Below are positions 1 to 5,685 of a DNA stretch of 8,108 bases, piece by piece. A program made the position numbers and the translations under genes. Each line of letters begins with the position of its first letter. Positions within the stretch are counted from its first letter, which is position 1. This DNA comes from Brevundimonas sp. UBA5936 (GTDB lineage Bacteria; Pseudomonadota; Alphaproteobacteria; Caulobacterales; Caulobacteraceae). A model generated the notes under the pieces. The model worked only from the letters and a program-made list of their open reading frames with translations. It ran no database searches and was not told the DNA's origin. Location of the stretch: NCBI GenBank assembly GCA_002430835.1, contig DJDA01000063.1, positions 1 to 8,108 of the forward strand. Reading direction: 5' to 3'.

Positions 1-1091
1 GCCTGATGCCGGGGCTGGAGCTGGCCAGGGCCTTCCGCCGCTCGCTGACCGGCGCCGAACTCAAATCGCTGCCCGGATACGGCGACCCGCGCGGCGCGCC
101 CTCGCTGCGGACGGCCCTGGCCCGCTATCTGTCGGCCGAGCGCGGCCTGACGATCGGCGCCGACGACATCCTGGTCACGCGCGGCAGCCAGATGGCCCTG
201 TTCCTGGCCGCCGCCGTCCTGAAACCCGGCGACGCCGTCGCCGTCGAAGATCCCGGCTATCCGCTGGCGTGGAAGGCGTTTCGCGCGGCCGGGGCCAGGG
301 TGGTCGGCGCCCCGGTCGATGCGCACGGCCTGGACGTCGAACGTCTGGAGGCGCTGCTCGCCCGCGACCCGGCCATCCGCGCCGTCTATGTCACGCCCCA
401 TCATCAGTTCCCGACCACGGTGACGCTGGGCGCCGGACGGCGTCTGCGTCTGCTGGAGCTAGCGTGTAGGCACGACCTGATCCTGATCGAGGACGACTAC
501 GACCATGAATACCGCTTCGAGGGGCGCCCGGTCCTGCCCCTGGCCGCCCGCGCCCTAAGCCAGGGCCAGAACGCGAACCGCATCATCCATATCGGCTCAG
601 TGTCCAAGCTGCTCTCGCCCGTGGTCCGCATCGGCTATGCGACGGGCGCGCCGGACCTGATCCAGGCCATGACCGCGCGACGCGAGGCCATCGATCGTCA
701 GGGCGACCTGCCGCTGGAACGGGCGCTGGCGCGGCTGATCGACGACGGCGAGTTGGGCCGCCACGCCCGCAAGGCGCGCAAGATCTACGAGCAACGCCGC
801 GACCTGCTGTGCGCCGAGATCGCCGCCCGGCTGGGCGACGCGGTCGCCTTCGACAAGCCGGCGGGCGGGCTGGCGCTGTGGCTGCGCGTGAGCCCGGACA
901 TCGACGCCGCCGCCTGGGCCGCCGAGGCCGAGCGATCCGGCCTGATCCTGACGCACGGCGGCCAGCTGCAACTCCAACCCAGCCGGAGCCACGACCCAGG
1001 CGCCAACGCCTTCCGCATCGGCTTCGCCAGCCTGGACGAGGCTGAACTGGTCCGCGCCGTGACGAGGCTGAAGGCGGCGCAACCGCGCTGA
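1..1091 (+). CDS. MocR-family PLP-dependent aminotransferase/regulator, 5'-truncated by window edge
   Basis: This is a fold-type I PLP enzyme of the aminotransferase class I/II group, closest to the effector half of MocR/GntR-type regulators. The frame stays open to the left edge, so the ATG at 6 need not be the start; an N-terminal winged-helix DNA-binding domain probably lies upstream. Counting from that ATG, SVSK ends in K201, the expected Schiff-base lysine, and is followed by an SPVVRIGY segment of the family type. YVTPHHQFPTT and EDDYDHEYR are the hallmark substrate/PLP-pocket motifs; the usual MocR forms are TPxHQFPTG and DYDSEF. In known MocR proteins the domain senses an amino compound or PLP and the attached HTH acts on a nearby divergent gene; that gene is not visible here. 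A stand-alone aminotransferase remains possible because the N-terminus is missing. The gene ends in TGA; no clear terminator follows. Confidence 0.85.
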   Translation, partial: LMPGLELARAFRRSLTGAELKSLPGYGDPRGAPSLRTALARYLSAERGLTIGADDILVTRGSQMALFLAAAVLKPGDAVAVEDPGYPLAWKAFRAAGARVVGAPVDAHGLDVERLEALLARDPAIRAVYVTPHHQFPTTVTLGAGRRLRLLELACRHDLILIEDDYDHEYRFEGRPVLPLAARALSQGQNANRIIHIGSVSKLLSPVVRIGYATGAPDLIQAMTARREAIDRQGDLPLERALARLIDDGELGRHARKARKIYEQRRDLLCAEIAARLGDAVAFDKPAGGLALWLRVSPDIDAAAWAAEAERSGLILTHGGQLQLQPSRSHDPGANAFRIGFASLDEAELVRAVTRLKAAQPR

Positions 1092-1176
1092 CGTTCTGCG
1101 GCCATTCGGTCAGATGACAAGGGTGTGCAAATCATCACGCCCGTCATAAAGAACGCTCAAGAGACGGGGGACGCCT

Positions 1177-1242
1177 ATGAAACGACTGCGATTGGCGCAT
1201 CGCATGACGCCTGAGGCTCGCCGACGCCATGTCCGCAGCTAA
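1177..1242 (+). other. Possible 21-codon leader ORF overlapping the exosortase start
   Basis: An ATG at 1177 opens a 21-residue frame beginning MKRLRLAHRM and ending at TAA 1240-1242. A good Shine-Dalgarno-like GGGGGA at 1166-1171 lies 5 bases upstream. The frame differs from that of the exosortase and overlaps its first 14 bases (1229-1242), an arrangement that could give translational coupling. The peptide is rich in Arg and basic, with no recognisable family. It may be only chance coding in a GC-rich 5' leader, so it is listed as possible. Confidence 0.2.
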
Positions 1243-1762
1243 ACTCGGCGCCGTGCTCCGCAGCCCAGCCGTCCAGTTTCTGGGACTGTTCGGCCTGATC
1301 GCCCTGGCCTTCTTCTGGGTTCTGGCGACGCCCTGGGCGGACAAGGGTTTCGTCCAGCCGTTCACCCAGAGCCTCGTCAGCGTGACCGCCTGGTTGCTGG
1401 CCCCCTTCGATTCACGGGTTCAGGCCATCGGCGACATCCTGCGGTTCAGCGACGGCGTCGGCGCCGTTCAGGTTCTGGCCGGATGCAATGCGGTCGAGGT
1501 CTGCGCCCTGCTGGCGGCGGCCATCCTGGCCTATCCGACCTCGCTGAAGCGCTCCCTGATCGGCGCGGCGCTCGCCATTGGCGCCCTGCAGCTGGTGAAC
1601 CTGCTCAGGATCATCAGCCTGCTCTATCTGGCGCGGGGGTCGCAGCCGATGTTCGACTTCTTCCACCTCTATGTCTGGGACGCCATGATCGGTCTTGAAG
1701 CCCTGGTCATCTTCTTCGCCTGGGCGCGTCTCCAGCGTCCGGCGGCCGAGGCCGCGGCGTGA
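1229..1762 (+). CDS. xrtH: Exosortase, single-domain XrtH type (transpeptidase-like membrane protease)
   Basis: A 177-residue integral membrane protein of the exosortase/archaeosortase family. The three catalytic positions are visible: Cys86 in AGCNAVEV, Arg127 in NLLRIISL and His146 in FFHLYVWD, each at or near the end of a hydrophobic helix. Predicted membrane segments lie roughly at 15-33, 43-60, 87-103, 108-137 and 150-167. Such enzymes cleave and probably transfer proteins with a C-terminal sorting signal (short motif, helix, basic tail) at the inner membrane. The short length and the dedicated membrane-protein partner encoded next to it point to XrtH, whose substrates carry an IPTLxxWG-type tail; this subtype call rests on memory of the family, not a search. 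ATG 1229 was chosen because it begins the hydrophobic protein cleanly; its own ribosome site (GAGG at 1213-1216, 12 bases away) is weak. The stop overlaps the next start by 4 bases, so the pair is an operon. Confidence 0.78.
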   Translation: MSAAKLGAVLRSPAVQFLGLFGLIALAFFWVLATPWADKGFVQPFTQSLVSVTAWLLAPFDSRVQAIGDILRFSDGVGAVQVLAGCNAVEVCALLAAAILAYPTSLKRSLIGAALAIGALQLVNLLRIISLLYLARGSQPMFDFFHLYVWDAMIGLEALVIFFAWARLQRPAAEAAA

Positions 1763-2376
1763 TCTTCTTCAGCCCGGATCACCGCCGCTTCGCCCTGTGG
1801 TGCCTCGCCGTCCTGATCGTCAGCCTGCCGCCGTGGTGGCTTTGGGGGGCGGATGCCGCCGCAAGCCTTCTGGCGCCCGTCGCCCGTCTGGTGATGACCC
1901 TGTTCGCCCTGCCGGGACTGTCGGTCGTGGATGGAAACTGGCTGGTGCAGACCGATCTGGCGCTGGCGAGCGGCGACGGAAACCTAGTCTATCCGGTCGC
2001 CAAGGAGACCGTGCGGCGGCTGTTGCTGGCCGCCCCTCTTTTCCTGGCCTTCATGGTCGCGCCTCCGCGCCCCGCCAGGCCGGTCCGCGCGATCCTTCTC
2101 GGTCTGGCGATCCTGGCGCTCATCTTCATCCTGTCCGTCATCGCCTATGTCTGGGGCGAGCTGGCGCCGATGCTGAACCCCGCCCTCGCCACGGCCCGCA
2201 GCCAGACCGCAGTCCAGCTTGCCGCCGCGCCCCTGCACCCCGCCGCCGCCCAGGCTGCTCTGCTGGGGCGCTACATCGCCATGTCGGTTCTGCCCCTGCT
2301 GTCGGCTATCCTGCTGTGGGCGCTGCTAAACCCCCAAGGGCGCATGGCCCTGGCGCCGACGATCCTCCCGGAGTGA
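1759..2376 (+). CDS. Exosortase H-associated membrane protein
   Basis: A 205-residue multi-pass membrane protein starting at GTG 1759, whose codon overlaps the exosortase TGA (GTGA overlap), so translation is almost certainly coupled. Hydrophobic segments lie about at residues 11-29 (with a PPWWLWG end), 36-52, 88-101, 112-132 and 170-190. A polar stretch at about 53-87, probably periplasmic, separates the second and third. No catalytic motif is visible. Proteins of this size and layout are encoded next to XrtH-type exosortases in other proteobacteria and are named only for that neighbourhood; the biochemical role is unknown. Tight coupling suggests a complex with or helper for the exosortase. 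I am sure of the membrane nature and operon, less sure of the family name. Confidence 0.65.
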   Translation: MIFFSPDHRRFALWCLAVLIVSLPPWWLWGADAAASLLAPVARLVMTLFALPGLSVVDGNWLVQTDLALASGDGNLVYPVAKETVRRLLLAAPLFLAFMVAPPRPARPVRAILLGLAILALIFILSVIAYVWGELAPMLNPALATARSQTAVQLAAAPLHPAAAQAALLGRYIAMSVLPLLSAILLWALLNPQGRMALAPTILPE

Positions 2377-2462
2377 GCGCCGACGAGAACGAGAACGACT
2401 TGCACACGATCACGCACAAGCGCATGAACCGACCTCGATAAAGCCCCCTCGAGAGGTCATCC

Positions 2463-2870
2463 GTGTCCGACGCCGACAAAGCCGCCGCCACCCTGCCTGA
2501 AGGCCAGCCTGTCGGCCGCGTCATCGCCATGCCCGCCGACACCAACCCCGAAGGCGACATCTTCGGCGGCTGGCTGCTGGCGCAGATGGACCTGGCGGGG
2601 GCGACCCCGGCGTTCGAGCGCGCGGGCGGCCGCTGCGCCACCGTGGCCCTGGACGGCATGGTCTTCCACCAGCCGGTGTCGGTCGGCGACGAAGTGTCCA
2701 TCTACGCCAAGATCATCCGCACGGGCCGCACGTCGATCCGCGTCCATGTCGAGGCGTGGAAGCGCGCCCGCGGCCAGGCCGAGGCCCAGTCGGTCCGCGT
2801 GACCGAGGGCGTCTTCACCTATGTGGCCATCGACCAGGACCGCAAGCCGCGCGAAGTGCCGCCGGCCTGA
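2463..2870 (+). CDS. yciA: Acyl-CoA thioesterase, YciA-type hotdog fold
   Basis: A 135-residue single hotdog-fold protein that hydrolyses acyl-CoA thioesters to free acid and CoA in the cytoplasm. The N-terminal signature is clear: PADTN at 24-28, GDIFGGW at 31-37 and QMD at 41-43. D43 sits at the usual catalytic Asp of YciA/BACH enzymes, with the following AGATPAF helix. The second half has the expected strands (VALDGMVFHQPVSVGD, then IRTGRTSIRVHVEAW). The length is normal for the family and no second hotdog domain is present, so the active form should be an oligomer of single domains. GTG 2463 is chosen because GAGAGG at 2451-2456 lies six bases upstream and the domain begins soon after. 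The gene is 86 bases from the exosortase partner and 73 from def; nothing links it functionally to either. Confidence 0.88.
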   Translation: MSDADKAAATLPEGQPVGRVIAMPADTNPEGDIFGGWLLAQMDLAGATPAFERAGGRCATVALDGMVFHQPVSVGDEVSIYAKIIRTGRTSIRVHVEAWKRARGQAEAQSVRVTEGVFTYVAIDQDRKPREVPPA

Positions 2871-2908
2871 AGCCGGCCGAGAAGTCCGAGCGCCACGGTC
2901 GGAAATTC

Positions 2909-2937
2909 TTGACGTTCGGGGGCGGCGGCCCTACCTC
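2909..2937 (+). promoter_or_regulatory. Caulobacter-type housekeeping promoter of def, possibly leaderless
   Basis: TTGACGT at 2909-2915 matches the Caulobacter sigma-73 -35 element (TTGACGS) in six of seven positions. Fourteen bases later CCTACCTC at 2930-2937 matches the -10 consensus GCTANAWC except at two positions. The spacer is within the known 10-14 range. Transcription would begin about six or seven bases after the -10, at or next to the def ATG (2944). No Shine-Dalgarno sequence lies before that ATG, which fits a leaderless message. The consensus is from published Caulobacter work; the assignment here is inference. Confidence 0.42.
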
Positions 2938-2943
2938 CCCCGC

Positions 2944-3516
2944 ATGGCCATTCGTCGTATCCTGACTATCGATAACGCCGCCGACCTGGCGATCCTGAAG
3001 ACCGTCGCCGCGCCCGTCGAGGGCGGCGTCACCGACGCCGTGCGCGCCCTCATGGATGACATGCTGGAGACGATGTACGACGCGCCCGGCATCGGCCTGG
3101 CCGCGCCGCAGGTCGGCGAGCTGACCCGCGTGGTCGTCATGGACCTGGGCGACAAGCCGGTCGAGGGCGCCGCTGACGAGCCGCAGACCGAGGAAGAGGC
3201 GCTGGAGCGACGCAACCCGCGCTTCTTCGTCAACCCGGAAATCCTGTGGTCGTCTGAGGAGATGTTCTCCTATGAGGAAGGCTGCCTGTCGATCCCGACC
3301 TATTACGACGCGGTCGAGCGTCCGGCGCGCGTGCGCGTGCGCTACATGAACTATCAGGGCGAGACGATCGAGGAAGAGATCGAGGGCCTGTACGCGGTCT
3401 GCTTCCAGCACGAGCTGGATCACCTGAACGGCGTCCTGTTCATCGACCACCTGTCGCGCCTGCGTCGCGACAGGGCGGTCTCCAAGGTCAAGAAACACGC
3501 GAGGATGGCCGCCTGA
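2944..3516 (+). CDS. def: Peptide deformylase
   Basis: Removes the formyl group from N-formylmethionine of nascent proteins at the ribosome exit, a metal-dependent cytoplasmic reaction. The protein is 190 residues with all three signature motifs: GIGLAAPQ at 49-56, EGCLSIP at 112-118 (metal ligand C114) and QHELDH at 155-160 (ligands H156 and H160, catalytic E157). An acidic insert of about 20 residues around 68-90, between the first motif and FFVNPEI, makes it longer than the E. coli enzyme; this is common in alphaproteobacteria. ATG 2944 is chosen over in-frame upstream positions because MAIRRILTIDN is the normal deformylase start and the upstream frame overlaps yciA. The TGA overlaps the next ATG by one base (TGATG), so it is translationally coupled to the small membrane gene and, beyond it, fmt. 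Confidence 0.97.
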   Translation: MAIRRILTIDNAADLAILKTVAAPVEGGVTDAVRALMDDMLETMYDAPGIGLAAPQVGELTRVVVMDLGDKPVEGAADEPQTEEEALERRNPRFFVNPEILWSSEEMFSYEEGCLSIPTYYDAVERPARVRVRYMNYQGETIEEEIEGLYAVCFQHELDHLNGVLFIDHLSRLRRDRAVSKVKKHARMAA

Positions 3517-3731
3517 TGGCTCGCAAGACCCGCATCATTGATCAACGCGGTCGCCGCCGCCTGACCCGCAACGAAAAGGTCGGCGTCGCCAGCATCGCGA
3601 CCCTGCTGGCCGTCGCCGCTGTCGGCGTGGTGGCGGGCGTGGTCATCGACCGCCTGCTCGATTTCGACGACGCCCTGGATGCGGGCGGCGAGTGGGACGA
3701 GGGCGGCGGCGTCTATACCCGCTGGATGTAA
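3516..3731 (+). CDS. Small single-helix membrane protein between def and fmt
   Basis: A 71-residue protein of unrecognised family. Residues 1-21 are strongly basic (MARKTRIIDQRGRRRL), 22-44 form one hydrophobic Val/Ala helix, and 45-71 are acidic and Gly-rich, ending in YTRWM. By the positive-inside rule the N-terminus would be cytoplasmic and the acidic tail periplasmic. There is no lipobox or cleavage site that I can see. The start codon overlaps the def stop (TGATG), which supports real translation, as does GC-rich codon use matching the neighbours. It lies 27 bases before fmt in what looks like one operon. Its function is unknown; location alone hints at a link with N-terminal processing or membrane insertion but does not show it. 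Confidence 0.75.
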   Translation: MARKTRIIDQRGRRRLTRNEKVGVASIATLLAVAAVGVVAGVVIDRLLDFDDALDAGGEWDEGGGVYTRWM

Positions 3732-3758
3732 TCGGCCTCACGGTCTAAAGGCCTGCCC

Positions 3759-4682
3759 ATGCGCCTAGCCTTCATGGGAACCCCCGACTTCGCCGTGCCG
3801 TCCCTGGCCGAGTTGATCGCCTCGGGGCACGAGATCGTCGCCGTCTATTCGCAACCGCCGCGCCCCAAGGGGCGGGGTCAGAAGCTGACGCCGTCGCCGG
3901 TTCACGCCTTCGCCGAGGCCATGGGCCTGCCGGTCTTCACGCCCGAGAGCATGAAGGCGCAGGAGGCCATCGACGTCTTCAAGAGCCTGGACCTCGACGC
4001 CGCCTGCGTCGTGGCCTACGGCCAGATCCTGAAACCGGAAGTGCTGGAGGCGCCGCGCCTGGGCTGCTTCAACCTGCACGGGTCGCTGCTGCCGCGCTGG
4101 CGCGGGGCCGCCCCGATCCAGCGCGCCATCATGGCCGGAGACCGCCAGACCGGCGCCCAGATCATGCGGATGAGCGAGGGCCTGGACGAAGGCGCCATCA
4201 TCCTGTCGGAGCTGATGGACATCCACGCCGACGACACCGCCGCCTCTCTGGGCGACCGCATGGCCCACGTCGGCGCCGCCCTGTGGCCCCGCGCCCTCGC
4301 CGCCATCGAGCGCGGCGGCTTCACCGAGACGGAGCAGGCCGGCGAGCCGACCTACGCCAGGAAGATCACCTCAGCTGAGGCCCGCATCGACTGGACCCGC
4401 CCGGCCGCCGAGGTGGACGCTCACATCCGCGGCCTGTCGCCCTTCCCCGGCGCCTGGTTCGAGGTCGAGGCCGACGGCGAGCCTGTCCGCGTCAAGGCTC
4501 TGATGTCGGTTCTGGCCGAAGGACAAGGGACGCCCGGCCAGGTCCTGGCCGATGCCCTGACGATCGCCTGCGGAACCGGCGCCGTGCGCCTGACCCGCGT
4601 GCAGCGTCCCGGCAAGGCCGCGCAGGCCGCCGACGAAATGCTGCGGGGCTTTCCGGTTCCAGCCGGCGCCATTCTAAGCTGA
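3759..4682 (+). CDS. fmt: Methionyl-tRNA formyltransferase
   Basis: Transfers a formyl group from 10-formyl-tetrahydrofolate to Met-tRNA(fMet), the step before initiation that Def later reverses. The 307 residues have the expected two parts. An N-terminal formyltransferase Rossmann domain (about 1-190) begins MRLAFMGTPDFAVPSL. It carries the catalytic triad: N105 and H107 in FNLHGSLLPRWRGAAPIQ, and D143 in SEGLDEGA. A C-terminal tRNA-binding barrel (about 205-305) follows a KITSAEARIDW linker. AAAGG at 3747-3751, seven bases upstream, supports ATG 3759. The last codons (ATT CTA AGC TGA) are unusually AT-rich for this gene, and the end overlaps tail-to-tail by nine bases with the minus-strand small gene, so the 3' end may have been reshaped by that insertion. 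Confidence 0.97.
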   Translation: MRLAFMGTPDFAVPSLAELIASGHEIVAVYSQPPRPKGRGQKLTPSPVHAFAEAMGLPVFTPESMKAQEAIDVFKSLDLDAACVVAYGQILKPEVLEAPRLGCFNLHGSLLPRWRGAAPIQRAIMAGDRQTGAQIMRMSEGLDEGAIILSELMDIHADDTAASLGDRMAHVGAALWPRALAAIERGGFTETEQAGEPTYARKITSAEARIDWTRPAAEVDAHIRGLSPFPGAWFEVEADGEPVRVKALMSVLAEGQGTPGQVLADALTIACGTGAVRLTRVQRPGKAAQAADEMLRGFPVPAGAILS

Positions 4683-4913
4683 GAATTTGAACTCATCATC
4701 AAGTAGCTTCCAAAGCTCAAAAGCACTCTGCCGCGTCAGCTGAAGCGTTTGGCTTTGCTTCTGAGGTTTTTCGCGCTTTTGAGAACCTTGAGTGTCGATC
4801 TGAAGGACTTTTTGCTCGCCTTCCCCAAACGTTCCGAAATGTCCCACCACCTGGGTCGGTTGGATTCTGAAGGTGCGTTTCTCAAAACGTTCGAACTTGG
4901 TGACTACAGCCAT
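4674..4913 (-). CDS. Small foreign-looking protein of unknown function inserted between fmt and truA
   Basis: A 79-residue soluble protein starting MAVVTKFERFEKRTF, with an LQIDTQGSQKR motif at 37-47, KQSQTLQL at 52-59 and an amphipathic C-terminal helix (about 61-75). The start is well supported: on the minus strand GGAG (plus-strand 4921-4924) lies seven bases before ATG. The stop TAG (4674-4676) lies within the final codons of fmt. By hand count 4681-4920 is about 48% GC, far below the neighbours, and codons are AT-rich (AAA, TTT, CAA), the mark of horizontal transfer. I recall a small uncharacterised family with a similar Phe-x-Arg-Phe start and LQ(L/I)DTxGSxxR…SQ(S/T)xQL pattern scattered in accessory regions. 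I also recall some members being labelled methionyl-tRNA formyltransferase; that recollection is unchecked, and the protein lacks every Fmt motif. The overlapping plus-strand frame has only TTG and no ribosome site. Confidence 0.75.
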   Translation of the reverse strand: MAVVTKFERFEKRTFRIQPTQVVGHFGTFGEGEQKVLQIDTQGSQKREKPQKQSQTLQLTRQSAFELWKLLDDEFKFSA

Positions 4914-4945
4914 TTAGAAGCTCCGAATGCCTAGATATAGATTCA
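4683..4945. mobile_element. AT-rich single-gene insertion between fmt and truA (no mobility gene)
   Basis: The composition drops sharply right after the fmt stop and recovers within the first truA codons, where CCT AGA TAT AGA uses codons rare in this genome. The segment holds only the 79-residue minus-strand gene; I see no transposase, integrase, tRNA fragment or long flanking repeat. A six-base inverted pair, TTCTAA at 4672-4677 and TTAGAA at 4914-4919, flanks the gene exactly but is short enough to be chance. fmt and truA are usually neighbours in relatives, as far as I know, so this reads as a small cargo exchanged through recombination in the conserved flanks. The limits given are approximate. 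Confidence 0.45.
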
Positions 4946-5676
4946 CCATCGAATACGACGGCTCAGCTTACAACGGCTTTCAGGCTCAGCCCGGCCAGCC
5001 GACCGTGCAGGGCGCCATCGAGACGGCGATCACCGCCTTCAGCGGCCAAGCCGTGCGGATCGCCGCCGCCGGGCGCACGGACACAGGCGTCCACGCCACG
5101 GGCCAGACCTGCCACGTCGATCTGGAACGCGATTGGCCTGCGCGCACCGTGATGAACGCCCTGAACGCCCATCTGATGAATGAGGCGGTGGCGGTGCTGG
5201 ACTGCACGCCGGTCAGCGACGACTGGCACGCCCGCTTCACCGCCAACGGCCGCAAATACCTGTATCGCATCCTCAACCGCCCCGGCCGCCCGGCGCTGGA
5301 CCGAGGCCGGGTCTGGCACGTCAAGAAGCCGCTGGACGCCGAGGCCATGCATGCGGCGGCGCAGGCCCTGATCGGCCTGCACGACTTCACCACCTTCCGC
5401 GACGCCGCCTGTCAGTCGGCCAGTCCGGTCAAGACGCTGGACGTGGCCCGCGTCGCCAGAGTCGGCGAAGAGGTGCATCTGGTGTTCGAGGCGCGCAGCT
5501 TCCTTCACCGCCAGGTGCGCTCGATGGCGGGCAGCATCGCCGAGGTCGGCCTGGGCCGCTGGCGCCCCGCCGACCTGGCCGAGGCGCTCGAAGCCAGGGA
5601 CCGCGCGCGGTGCGGCCCGGTGGCGCCGTCAGACGGGCTTTATCTGACGGGCGTCACCTATGCGGCCGAGGCCTAG
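4927..5676 (+). CDS. truA: tRNA pseudouridine(38-40) synthase TruA
   Basis: Converts uridines 38, 39 and 40 of the tRNA anticodon arm to pseudouridine. The 249-residue protein begins MPRYRFTIEYDG and carries the catalytic Asp52 in AAGRTDTGVHA. It also has the family blocks RFTANGRKYLYRIL (with the stacking Tyr region) and FLHRQVRSMAGSIAEVG in the second half. Length and order are normal. Where many TruA proteins have Gly-Trp-Gln after the first strand this has GFQ, which I believe is usual in Caulobacterales. The start at 4927 fits the family; the only ribosome-site candidate is a weak AGAAG at 4916-4920. Codons 3-5 are AT-rich, and the start is 13 bases from a divergent start codon, so how truA is transcribed after the upstream insertion is unclear. 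It ends nine bases before the convergent YidB gene. Confidence 0.96.
   Translation: MPRYRFTIEYDGSAYNGFQAQPGQPTVQGAIETAITAFSGQAVRIAAAGRTDTGVHATGQTCHVDLERDWPARTVMNALNAHLMNEAVAVLDCTPVSDDWHARFTANGRKYLYRILNRPGRPALDRGRVWHVKKPLDAEAMHAAAQALIGLHDFTTFRDAACQSASPVKTLDVARVARVGEEVHLVFEARSFLHRQVRSMAGSIAEVGLGRWRPADLAEALEARDRARCGPVAPSDGLYLTGVTYAAEA
4934..4939 (-). promoter_or_regulatory. Candidate -10 of the small minus-strand gene, lying inside truA codons 3-5
   Basis: Read on the minus strand this is TATATC, matching TATAAT in four of six positions. A start about seven bases on (near 4927) would leave a leader of about 13 bases that contains the GGAG at 4921-4924, so the geometry fits. No convincing -35 lies 16-18 bases upstream. 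It would explain why truA uses AGA TAT AGA here. Low confidence. Confidence 0.25.
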
Positions 5677-5685
5677 CGCCAAGCC

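Noticed and set aside
597..1082. Long minus-strand frame opposite the aminotransferase gene
   Set aside because: A typical GC-rich antisense shadow with no family resemblance, opposite a gene with clear catalytic motifs; similar shadows lie opposite fmt, truA and the ThDP gene.
1087..1111. CTGAC/GTCAG repeat after the aminotransferase gene
   Set aside because: Five pairs around a long loop with no T-run; expected by chance.
2821..2943. Upstream extension of the deformylase frame
   Set aside because: It overlaps yciA in another frame and is not part of the deformylase fold; ATG 2944 gives the usual N-terminus.
4749..4934. Plus-strand 61-residue frame across the AT-rich insert
   Set aside because: It starts with TTG without a ribosome site, runs over the truA start and is the shadow of the better-supported minus-strand gene, which has ATG and GGAG.
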